Assembly: GCA_902826865.1 (NCBI GenBank)
Contig: CADEGN010000008.1
Coordinates: 1-64,000, forward strand
DNA: 64,000 nucleotides
Source: an uncultured Myxococcales bacterium
Lineage (GTDB): Bacteria; Myxococcota_A; Polyangia; Nannocystales; Nannocystaceae
Direction: 5' to 3'
Part shown: piece after piece, positions 56,507 through 64,000 of the stretch
Layout: each line of letters begins with the position of its first letter
How positions within the stretch are numbered: the stretch's first letter is position 1
Notes under the pieces: model-generated
What the model saw: the letters and a program-made list of their open reading frames with translations, nothing else
Told to the model about the DNA's origin: nothing
Databases searched by the model: none
Made by a program: the position numbers and the translations under genes

Positions 56507-56727
56507 CTGAGCCCAATATAGGGTTTCGAGGATCCAGATTGAAGTGTCACACTGAGGATCTCGGGCTGTTGATCCCCAACCCCTCTGACGCCACCTGCGG
56601 ACGCACGCAAGCACAAGGGTTCTTCCGCACAGGAGAGCAGGTCATGTTGACTCAAGTTCGACCATCCCTGGCCGAATTAGACGACTATCCCCCCGGGGGT
56701 TCGCCCTCCCCCGAGCTTAGGTGTTGT

Positions 56728-58116
56728 ATGCACGAGGCTCTGCCGCAGAGATCATGGGAGCCACCTGTCGCGCGTGCCGGCGTGCTGGCGGTTGCTTTCG
56801 GCCTCGCCGCATTGGTTGGCTGCCAAGCGTCGGAAGCAGGGTCCGACAACAAGGTGATCGCGATGACCACCGCGGGCATGAGCGCGATGGAGGGGACCTC
56901 GACGGGCGAGTCGAGCGGAACCGTCGCGGACACCGTGGGTGCTCAGCCCTGCGACGTGAACGAGGACTGTGACGACGGCAACCTCTGCAACGGCGCGGAG
57001 GTCTGCGCCCCGGCCGGGGTATGCGAAGCCGGCACGCCGCCCGAAGGGCGCCCCCAATGCGGGGATGGCATGCTGTGTGTCGACGGAGAGTGCGTTGCAG
57101 CCGTGTGTGGGAACGGTCAGCTCGAAACGGGCGAACACTGTGACGACGGGAACACCGCCACCTTCGACGGTTGCGACCAGTCCTGTCGCTACGAGTTGTT
57201 CTACCGCATGTACGAGGTCACCGCGCTGCCGAGTCCGGCCGCGAGCTTCTGCTCTCGCCCGACCAGTGCCGTGGGCGACAGCATGTCGGAGTTCGTGCTC
57301 GGGGCGCATAACGCGGGCACGCAGGACGATATCGACATCGGTGTACGCAACTCGCTCTTCCAGCTGCTCGATCTCGATGACATGAGCGGGCAGAGCGACG
57401 AGACGATCGAGTTTCGGATGGTTGGCGCGGTTACCGATCCCGCGCGCGGCACATGGCCAGCAGACGGGTCGAATCCGATCGATTGGTGGTTTCTCGCCAA
57501 TCCCTGGGATCTCGCTCCCGACGGCGGCATTGGCATCCGCGTGGCAGATACGGCGCTTCAAGGCGGGACATTTATCGGCGGGCCGTCAACGATTCTAAGT
57601 GAAGCGCACGACCTGCTGGACGTGTCGGTGCGGGCGCACTTCAGCGACACTTTAGATCCCAACGTTCCAGCCGGCCCACCCGAGTCCTTGGCGCCTGGCC
57701 TGCAGGTTCCGCAGGAGATCATCGGCGAGGGCGACGACGAGGGGATCTGCGGCACAATCACCGTTTCCTACTTTGCGAGTCAGCCCCTGAGCTCTGGCCT
57801 CGCGGACTGTCTCGACTGTCCTGGCCGCTCGCGGACCTACAACCCCTGCGAAGGCGAGATGCTAACCGAGACGTGCAATTCTGCCCTCGATGTCGTTGTC
57901 GGCGGCTGCGTGCTTGGGCCGAGCTGCGATGCGGGGATCGAGATCATCTTTCCCAGCCAGCCGGACGTGGACCATGGTGGCATCGCGGTGCTCACCAACG
58001 ACCCCGCGAATCTCAACAAGATCCCGACGGCGCAGACAGACGGAAACCTCAACGGGTACTCGTACTACTATCACTTTCGAGCTCGTCGGGTTCATATTAC
58101 CGGCATCAACGAGTGA
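56728..58116 (+). CDS. Cysteine-rich lipoprotein with DUF4215-type repeat (paralogue A)
   Basis: A 462-residue lipoprotein (lipobox LVGC) with a Ser/Thr linker. A cysteine-rich region follows with CDDGNLCNGAEVC, CVDGECVAAVC and the DUF4215-type CGNGQLETGEHCDDGN...FDGCDQSC. A large C-terminal domain of about 290 residues has repeated ASFCxRPTSxxGD, DWWFLxNP and LNKIPTxQTDxNxNGYS motifs. That domain is shared with the protein at 61380-62753. Function unknown; probably a surface protein. ATG 56728 has AGGTG upstream; ATG 56644 has a stronger AGGAG but would put the signal 45 residues in. Confidence 0.75.
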   Translation: MHEALPQRSWEPPVARAGVLAVAFGLAALVGCQASEAGSDNKVIAMTTAGMSAMEGTSTGESSGTVADTVGAQPCDVNEDCDDGNLCNGAEVCAPAGVCEAGTPPEGRPQCGDGMLCVDGECVAAVCGNGQLETGEHCDDGNTATFDGCDQSCRYELFYRMYEVTALPSPAASFCSRPTSAVGDSMSEFVLGAHNAGTQDDIDIGVRNSLFQLLDLDDMSGQSDETIEFRMVGAVTDPARGTWPADGSNPIDWWFLANPWDLAPDGGIGIRVADTALQGGTFIGGPSTILSEAHDLLDVSVRAHFSDTLDPNVPAGPPESLAPGLQVPQEIIGEGDDEGICGTITVSYFASQPLSSGLADCLDCPGRSRTYNPCEGEMLTETCNSALDVVVGGCVLGPSCDAGIEIIFPSQPDVDHGGIAVLTNDPANLNKIPTAQTDGNLNGYSYYYHFRARRVHITGINE

Positions 58117-58483
58117 TCGCCGCTCATTCGCGGCTTTGCCCGGAGCCTTGAGAACGCCCGGTGTTCCTCTTCGCGTGCCTTCGCCGGAGTCTCGGTCTCG
58201 GCTCCGCGCGGGCTTCCCCAGGATGCTCGTGCTTCGAATCGATTCCGAGCCCGCGGAGCCTAGTATCACGGCCGTTACGGAACGATCGCCCGGAAAGTTG
58301 AGTCTGGGCGTCGACGACGTCGCCATACACAACACCGCGTTCGGCGGAACTCGGACCGTGCGCTGCGGCGGCTCAGCGGGAAGAACAGCGTAGAACAGCC
58401 GTTCCGCGTGCCTGCGGTGGGGACGAGCGTCGTCGACCCGCCTCCGGCTGACGCGCCTTGCTCTGCTTGCTCTGTCCCCGGGC
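58117..58483. other. Intergenic stretch upstream of the kinase-STAND gene
   Basis: These 367 bases hold a short hairpin just past the stop of paralogue A (58119-58137) and no convincing gene. The remainder likely contains the promoter of the kinase-STAND gene. No tRNA, repeat or riboswitch was recognised. Confidence 0.45.
58119..58137 (+). terminator. Short hairpin after paralogue A
   Basis: GCCGC-TCATTC-GCGGC followed by TTT lies two bases after the stop codon. The 5-bp stem is short, so termination is possible but weak. Confidence 0.4.
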
Positions 58484-61393
58484 GTGGTCGTGCTCGGTGA
58501 TATCATTGACGTCCAAGTGGCCGAGCTTGCCGAGACGAGTGCTGAGGATCCAACAGTCGCGCCCCTGGATCCGAACTGGCGTGCGTTTATGGCCGAGCAG
58601 GCGACGCTCGAGCCTGGGCGTCGCATCGAAAGCTACGAAATCATCCGCGAACTCGGCCGCGGTGGCATGAGCGTCGTTTACCTCGCTCGCGACGTACAGC
58701 TGGGCCGGCGCGTTGCGATCAAGGTGCTCTCGATGCGCCTCCTTTCCGAGGCCACGCGATTTCTCAACGAGGCCCAGGCTACTGCGCGGTGCCAACACGA
58801 GAACATCGTTGTCATCCACTCAGTAGGGACCCTCGAAACGGGTGTGCCTTACATGGTGCTCGAGCACCTGGCAGGGTCGACACTCAAGGACTTCCTCAAG
58901 GAACGGCGCCTGCCAGCGGCCAAAGCAGTCGAGCTGATGGTTCCCGTGGTACGGGCGCTCGTCGTTGCCCACGGCGAGCGAATCGTTCACCGCGATCTCA
59001 AGCCCAGTAATATCGTCCTCACGCGCTCGGGGACGATCAAAGTTCTCGACTTCGGCATCGCGAAAACGCTAGATCCACTGGCCTCGTTCGCTGAGCCAGA
59101 ACGCCAGCTCCCGCACAGCATTCGTCGGAGCGGCGCAGGTAGCGATGCCTTGTTGACCACGGACGCGGAGCTCTCCGCGATCGGCCAGCAAATCGGCACG
59201 GTGCAGTATATGGCGCCCGAGCAGTGGGGCGCAGACGAGATCGACTACCGCGCCGATATCTGGGCGGTCGGTCTCATCTTGTACCAAATGGTTGTCGGCG
59301 CTCCGCTCTTGGGGGGGCGCTCAGCTGAGGAGATCCACGAAGAAGTCTGCGACCTTGAGCGGCCGTTCCCGAGTGTCAGCCAGGCCGCGCCGACCCTGCC
59401 CCGCGAGTTCGTCGAGATCGTCGATCGCTGCCTGCAGAAGAAGAAGTCCCAGCGCTTCGATTCGGCCAAGGAACTCCTCCAAGCGCTGGAAGCGCTCCTG
59501 CCCCATTACCGTGGGGCCGCCTCCGACCAGTGCCCCTACCCCGGGTTGGCCGCGTTCGATTCATCGGAAGCGAATCGGTATTTCGGCCGCCCGACCGAGA
59601 TTCGCCAGGCCCTCTTGTCGCTCGACCGAAACCCATTGCTGGCGATCACCGGTCCGTCTGGGATCGGCAAGTCGTCGTTCGTCCGTGCGGGTCTCATTCC
59701 GGCCCTTCGTGGCTCAGGCGAGAACTGGGACTCGTTCGATATTCGACCTGGTCGACGTCCATTGTCGAGGTTGGCCAGCATCTGCCAGCAAATCTCCCGC
59801 ACGAACACGGTCACGGCTAGTCCGACGACGCGCAAGCGTGACGTGGAGAATCGCGACGAGATCCTCACGCGGCTGCGCGAACAACCCGGGTATTTCGCGA
59901 ATTCTCTGCGTCGGTATGCGAACGAGGTCGGCGTTCGGATTGTCCTGTTCGTCGACCAGTTTGAGGAGGTCTTCACGCTTGTCCCGGACCGAGATGAGCG
60001 CATGGCGTTTGCTTCCTCGCTGCTTGCGATGGCAGACGACGCGGGCTCGCCCCTGCGCGTCGTGCTCTCGTTGCGCTCGGATTTTCTCGATCGGGTATCA
60101 GAGCACGAGGAACTGTCGCAAGAGATGACGCGGGGCTTGATGCTCCTGCCTCAGATGTCCCGCGATGCATTGCGCTCCGCGCTGACGCAGCCGGCGGAGA
60201 TGGCCGGCTACCGCTTCGAGGATGCGGCGATGGTCGAGGCGATGCTCGACGTACTGGAGACGAGTCTGCACTCCCTGCCGATCCTTCAATTTGTGGCGGG
60301 GCGCCTGTGGGAGTTGAGGAACAAGGAAAGCAAGGTTCTCCCGCGGGCCGCCTACGATGAGCTGGGCGGGATTGAAGGCGCCCTCGCAGCCCATGCGGAT
60401 GCCACCTACGATAGTTTCTCCCAGCGCGAGCAGGGGCTCGTCCGCAAGGTCTTCCATCGGCTCGTCACGCCCGAGCGTACGCGTGCTCTCGTCGATGTCT
60501 CTGAGCTCGAAGCGCTGGGCTTGTCCGGCGAAATCAACCGGGTTTTCGATCGATTGTCGAACTCGAGGTTGATCACGGTGGACGCGCGCGGTGGCGACAC
60601 CGCGGTCGTCGAGCTCGTTCACGAGTCACTCATCACTGGGTGGCCGCGGCTCAAACGGTGGCTCGACGAAGATGCAGAGCACGCGGTCCTGGTAGCAGAA
60701 CTCCGCGATGTCGCTCGACAGTGGGACAGCCGGGGCCGCCCGCCGGGGCTGCTGTGGCGCGCCGATGCGCTTGCGGATGCGCAGAAGTTTGCAGAGCGCT
60801 ACCGCGGGAGATTAGCGGCGCGAGAGCAAGACTACCTGGATGCCGCGTTTGCTTTGCAGGCGCGGTCTGTACGAATCCGACGGGTGGCGATCGCCGGCGC
60901 CTTTGTGCTGGTGTCGAGCTTCGCAGCTGCGACCGGCATAGGATTCGTGAAGATCCGGAGCGCGGAGCAGGTCGCTCGCGTGGCCGAGAAAGACGCGCGC
61001 GAGGCGGAGCTTGTCGCCCGGAAGTCGGAACAGGCGGCAACCGATCAGGCCGGACTTGCCAACCAGGAAGCCGCTCGCGCCCAGGAGGCCGAGCGCAAGG
61101 TGAGCGAGCAGCTCGAGAAGCTCAAGGCCGAGGAGAACGCACGCATGGCGGCGGAGCAACAGGCGACGAAAGCGGCTGAAGAGTTGCGCGTGACCAATAC
61201 CGAGCTTGCGAGTAGCAACCGGCAGCTAGGCGATGCCCTGGCTCGGGCAAAGAAGTCCGCCGAGGAGGCCGCGAAGTCCACCCTGGCCGAACGAGCGCTC
61301 AGCCACCGGCTCGAGGTCTTGCTCGAGGAAGAGCGGCAACGCGTGCGAGAGCTAGAGAAGAAACGCGGAAAGATCATCGATGACCTGCACTGA
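58484..61393 (+). CDS. Ser/Thr kinase fused to a STAND-type NTPase with coiled-coil tail
   Basis: A 969-residue protein. The kinase domain (about 52-330) has LGRGGMSVV, Lys80 (VAIKVL), IVHRDLKPSN (Asp171), VLDFGIA (Asp189) and GTVQYMAPEQW. A nucleotide-binding domain follows with Walker A GPSGIGKSSFVRAGLIPAL near 390 and Walker B VLFVDQFEEVF near 486, as in nSTAND1-type proteins. A winged-helix-like region, a transmembrane helix near 804-823 and a charged coiled coil at 830-969 complete it. GTG 58484 is open and its acidic N-terminus is plausible; ATG 58589 gives a shorter start before the kinase. It lies between two paralogous lipoprotein genes and overlaps the second by 14 bases. Confidence 0.9.
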   Translation: MVVLGDIIDVQVAELAETSAEDPTVAPLDPNWRAFMAEQATLEPGRRIESYEIIRELGRGGMSVVYLARDVQLGRRVAIKVLSMRLLSEATRFLNEAQATARCQHENIVVIHSVGTLETGVPYMVLEHLAGSTLKDFLKERRLPAAKAVELMVPVVRALVVAHGERIVHRDLKPSNIVLTRSGTIKVLDFGIAKTLDPLASFAEPERQLPHSIRRSGAGSDALLTTDAELSAIGQQIGTVQYMAPEQWGADEIDYRADIWAVGLILYQMVVGAPLLGGRSAEEIHEEVCDLERPFPSVSQAAPTLPREFVEIVDRCLQKKKSQRFDSAKELLQALEALLPHYRGAASDQCPYPGLAAFDSSEANRYFGRPTEIRQALLSLDRNPLLAITGPSGIGKSSFVRAGLIPALRGSGENWDSFDIRPGRRPLSRLASICQQISRTNTVTASPTTRKRDVENRDEILTRLREQPGYFANSLRRYANEVGVRIVLFVDQFEEVFTLVPDRDERMAFASSLLAMADDAGSPLRVVLSLRSDFLDRVSEHEELSQEMTRGLMLLPQMSRDALRSALTQPAEMAGYRFEDAAMVEAMLDVLETSLHSLPILQFVAGRLWELRNKESKVLPRAAYDELGGIEGALAAHADATYDSFSQREQGLVRKVFHRLVTPERTRALVDVSELEALGLSGEINRVFDRLSNSRLITVDARGGDTAVVELVHESLITGWPRLKRWLDEDAEHAVLVAELRDVARQWDSRGRPPGLLWRADALADAQKFAERYRGRLAAREQDYLDAAFALQARSVRIRRVAIAGAFVLVSSFAAATGIGFVKIRSAEQVARVAEKDAREAELVARKSEQAATDQAGLANQEAARAQEAERKVSEQLEKLKAEENARMAAEQQATKAAEELRVTNTELASSNRQLGDALARAKKSAEEAAKSTLAERALSHRLEVLLEEERQRVRELEKKRGKIIDDLH

Positions 61394-62753
61394 CATTCGC
61401 GCGCGCGACGCGTTTGTATCGCCGGTGGGGCCGGTCGGGCTGGCACTGGGAGTCGCGGTCTCAGTCGCATGTTCCGCGAGCGGCGAAGGGGGCGCAACGT
61501 CCCACGTCGCCGCGTCCGATGGCACTGAGCAGACGACCGCAGCCGAATCACTCGACTCGAGCAGCGGCACCGGGGGCGGGCCTCCACCGTGTCAAACGGA
61601 CTTGGACTGCGACGACCTAAATCTCTGCAACGGGACAGAGGTTTGCAATGCCGCTAGCGTGTGCGATTCGGGTCAGCCCCCTGTCGACTCGACTCCGTGC
61701 GGCGAAGGCATGGCGTGTTTCGATGGCCAGTGTGTCGCCACCGTGTGCGGAAACGGGGAGATCGAGCCGGGAGAGGACTGCGACGACGCGAACTTCGAGG
61801 TCCTCGACGGGTGTGATGATCGTTGTCGCTACGAGATGATCTTCCGTCTGTTCGAACTCACCATCTTGCCGAGCCCGGCCGCGAGTTTTTGCGCGCGTCC
61901 TACGAGTACGCTTGGCGACGCGCTTGCACCTTTTACACTTGAGGCCCGGAACGCGGGCACAAAGGCCGACATCGACGCGGGTGTCTTCAACTCGCTCATC
62001 CAGTTCGTCAACGTGACGGATTTTTCGGGGGCAACGCAGCAAACAATCGAGCTGCGCATGGCTGATGCAGTCCTTGACCCCGCGCGCGGCGCTTGGCCGC
62101 AGAACAGTTCAAATCCGGTCGACTGGTGGTTTCTTATGAACCCGGAGTCGATGGCACCTGATGGTGGCTTTGGGATCCGGGTACCTGAGGTCGTGCTAAG
62201 CGGGGGCATGCTTATCGGCGGACCGGGGAGCACCCTGGCTGCCGCCCCCGATCTGACGGATCTCGCCGTGCACGCACGGATCAGCGGCGTGCCAGAGGCC
62301 GATACGCCAGCCGGCCCCCCCGACGAGCTGGCCGACGGCCTCCTGATCCCACAGGAGTTGATCGGCGACGGACCCGACGAAGGCGTCTGCGGAACGCTGG
62401 TGGTCCCCAGCTTGGCGGGGAACCCGATCGGGCCGCCGCTTGGGGACTGCCTCGAGTGCCCGGGCATGTCTCACGCCTACATCGAATGCCCTGGGACCGA
62501 GGTGCCCGACACCTGCAACTCATTGCTCGACACGCTGGTCGGTGGATGCGTGCTGGGAACCAGCTGCGAATCGGGGCTTCCGGTCATCTTTCCCACGCAG
62601 CCAGACGTCAACCACGGTGGAGTAGAAGTCCTAACTAACGACCCGGAGAATCTGAACAAAATCCCCAGCGTGCAGACCGACAAGAACCCTAATGGTTATT
62701 CCGTCTACTTTCAGTTTCGCGCGCGGCGTGCTCACGTTACGGGTGTGAACTAA
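61380..62753 (+). CDS. Cysteine-rich lipoprotein with DUF4215-type repeat (paralogue B)
   Basis: A 457-residue lipoprotein (lipobox SVAC near residue 31) closely related to the gene at 56728. It has the same order of linker, CxxDxDCDDLNLCNG-type cysteine repeats, CGNGEIEPGEDCDDAN...LDGCDDRC and the same C-terminal domain with PSPAASFCARPTSTLGDAL, DWWFLMNP and LNKIPSVQTDKNPNGYS. The start overlaps the kinase-STAND 3' end by 14 bases, so it is cotranscribed with that gene. Its stop overlaps the convergent beta-propeller gene by 3 bases. Confidence 0.8.
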   Translation: MTCTDIRARDAFVSPVGPVGLALGVAVSVACSASGEGGATSHVAASDGTEQTTAAESLDSSSGTGGGPPPCQTDLDCDDLNLCNGTEVCNAASVCDSGQPPVDSTPCGEGMACFDGQCVATVCGNGEIEPGEDCDDANFEVLDGCDDRCRYEMIFRLFELTILPSPAASFCARPTSTLGDALAPFTLEARNAGTKADIDAGVFNSLIQFVNVTDFSGATQQTIELRMADAVLDPARGAWPQNSSNPVDWWFLMNPESMAPDGGFGIRVPEVVLSGGMLIGGPGSTLAAAPDLTDLAVHARISGVPEADTPAGPPDELADGLLIPQELIGDGPDEGVCGTLVVPSLAGNPIGPPLGDCLECPGMSHAYIECPGTEVPDTCNSLLDTLVGGCVLGTSCESGLPVIFPTQPDVNHGGVEVLTNDPENLNKIPSVQTDKNPNGYSVYFQFRARRAHVTGVN

Positions 62754-64000
62754 GGAGGGCTGCGAACCAACTTCCAGGCTTCCCCGCCTTGCTGGATGAA
62801 GTAAGCCGCGCGTGGGTGGACCCAAACGGAGTGTAGCGCGAGGTCGAAAGGAGAGCGCACCGGAGCAAGGCCGGTGGCATCCGCGTGGAGGATCCCTCCG
62901 GCTGCGCCAACAACGAACAGATCTGTTGCCGATGTGCCTCCGAGAGACGCGAGCGTCTGGGTTGTCCCTGTGCCGACCGGCGTCCATCCTTCGCCATCGT
63001 AGTGCAGCAATATGCCTGAGCTGCCGCACGCAAAAACATCGTCGGTGTCGAAGCCGGTGATCGCCAGCAGCGATTCGGTTGTCGCGGAGTCCTCCAGCGA
63101 CCACTCGACCCCATCGAAGCTCAGGATTGTGCCGTCCGTCCCGACGGCGAACGCGGAGGTATCGTTGGCAGCCCAGACTCCATTTAGCCACTGACTAGTC
63201 GTGGAGTCCATCTCTGTCCAGGTCGAGCCGTCATAGTGGAGGATGGTGCCTTGCGTCCCGACGGCGAAAACCGACGTTGAGCCCGCGCCAGAGATCGCGC
63301 GAAGCCCACGCTGCGTCGGAGTTGGCATAACCGCCCAGTCGGCACCATTGAAGCGCACGACCGTGCCGTTATCGCCTACCGCGAAAACGTCGTCTGCTCC
63401 AGTCCCCCAGATCCCGTAGAGCCATTCGTTCGTGGGAGAATCGACGGGCGCCCACTCACCGTCCTTGTGACGAACGATAACCCCGTCCTCGCCGACGGAA
63501 TACACGTTGTCCGAGTCACTTCCCCACGCAGCTAGAAGTTGGGCGTCGGCTGCCGTATCGGGTGCCCAGTCCTGCCCGCCGAACTTCATGACATCCCCGG
63601 TGTCGAGGATCGTGAAGGTCTCGTGCTCATTGGACCAGAACTCGAAAAACACGCCAGGAGCGCTCTGCAGGTTGGACCAAGACAGGCCGTCGAAGTAACT
63701 GACCTTGTCTCCACCCACGAAGATCTCGCCTGGGCGGCCACCGACAGACCAAAGCGGTTGCGCTGTCCCGCTATCGAGCGGTGTCCACTCGTTACCGTCG
63801 TAGTGGAGCAGCGTGCCGCCCCAGCCGGCCGCGTAGACCGAATCTCCGCCGGTGCCCCACACTGTGTTCAGATCTTGGTCCGCCGGAACATCCATCGGGG
63901 ACCACGATTGACCATCGTAGTGAATGATCGTGCCACCCGAGCCACAGGCAAAGACGTCGTCGGGCGCACTACCCCACACCTCGAATAGACGTGCGCCGGT
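62750..64000 (-). CDS. Beta-propeller repeat protein, N-terminus beyond the right edge
   Basis: At least 416 residues of a repeat protein with units of about 38-42 residues built on WGSxxDDVFAVGxxGTIxHYDGxxW, as in Kelch/galactose-oxidase-like beta-propellers of myxobacterial surface proteins. About nine units are visible. Upstream in frame the sequence stays open to the edge, so the start and probable signal or lipobox lie outside. The 3' end, with a short divergent tail, overlaps paralogue B convergently. Confidence 0.85.
   Translation of the reverse strand, partial: TGARLFEVWGSAPDDVFACGSGGTIIHYDGQSWSPMDVPADQDLNTVWGTGGDSVYAAGWGGTLLHYDGNEWTPLDSGTAQPLWSVGGRPGEIFVGGDKVSYFDGLSWSNLQSAPGVFFEFWSNEHETFTILDTGDVMKFGGQDWAPDTAADAQLLAAWGSDSDNVYSVGEDGVIVRHKDGEWAPVDSPTNEWLYGIWGTGADDVFAVGDNGTVVRFNGADWAVMPTPTQRGLRAISGAGSTSVFAVGTQGTILHYDGSTWTEMDSTTSQWLNGVWAANDTSAFAVGTDGTILSFDGVEWSLEDSATTESLLAITGFDTDDVFACGSSGILLHYDGEGWTPVGTGTTQTLASLGGTSATDLFVVGAAGGILHADATGLAPVRSPFDLALHSVWVHPRAAYFIQQGGEAWKLVRSPP

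Overview
The window is high-GC DNA (third codon positions almost always G or C). It is packed with serine/threonine kinases, cysteine-rich or Ser/Thr-rich lipoproteins, PEGA and TPR proteins, DUF1552/DUF1592 proteins and operons joined by 4-base ATGA/GTGA stop/start overlaps. This points to a myxobacterium, most likely of the Nannocystaceae type; that placement is inferred from gene content only. No rRNA, tRNA, CRISPR array, insertion sequence or phage gene was recognised.

Layout. 1-2.9 kb: N-terminal part of a large kinase/ATPase signalling protein that runs off the left edge. 3.2-8.2 kb: a leftward operon of an ECF sigma factor, a DUF1592-type haem-motif lipoprotein, a Tat-exported DUF1552 protein and an esterase lipoprotein, divergent from a Ser/Thr kinase with TPRs (8.2-10.3 kb). 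10.3-17 kb: PEGA and fibronectin-like envelope proteins, a dienelactone-hydrolase-like enzyme, a small zinc-ribbon membrane protein, valS, and a lipoprotein carrying DNA tandem repeats that ends in a clear terminator. 17.1-24.4 kb: a three-gene overlapping operon of a SNF2/RapA-type helicase, an SbcD-like nuclease and an SbcC/YhaN-like ATPase. 24.5-26.8 kb: HDOD protein and soluble transhydrogenase.

26.9-35.3 kb: a leftward cluster in the gene order of aryl-polyene-type lipid clusters (ketosynthase, PlsC-type acyltransferase, two acyl carrier proteins, GT2, LpxL-type acyltransferase, hotdog thioesterase, LolA-like carrier), continuing into GT4, GT2 and WecG-type glycosyltransferases. The usual ketoreductase, dehydratases, second ketosynthase, ligase and exporter are absent, so this looks like a lipid-tailoring or glycolipid module rather than a complete pigment pathway.

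35.6-44 kb: asparaginase with a thioredoxin-like protein, two secreted lipoproteins, an orphan OmpR-type regulator, a degenerate 1.1 kb stretch, an L,D-transpeptidase lipoprotein and a cysteine-rich protein with no export signal. 44.5-47.4 kb: a FolB-cupin fusion with an SDR reductase, then a membrane kinase. 47.4-55.4 kb: HrpB helicase, aldo/keto reductase, feoA-feoB, and a diguanylate cyclase with an N-terminal S1 RNA-binding domain. 55.5-64 kb: a TPR-PEGA membrane protein, a kinase fused to a STAND-type NTPase flanked by two paralogous cysteine-rich lipoproteins, and the end of a beta-propeller protein.

Most promising for new biology: the S1-GGDEF fusion, the helicase-SbcD-SbcC trio, the sigma/kinase-controlled DUF1592-DUF1552-esterase cassette, the reduced aryl-polyene-like glycolipid cluster, the FolB-cupin fusion, and the kinase-STAND protein bracketed by paralogous lipoproteins.
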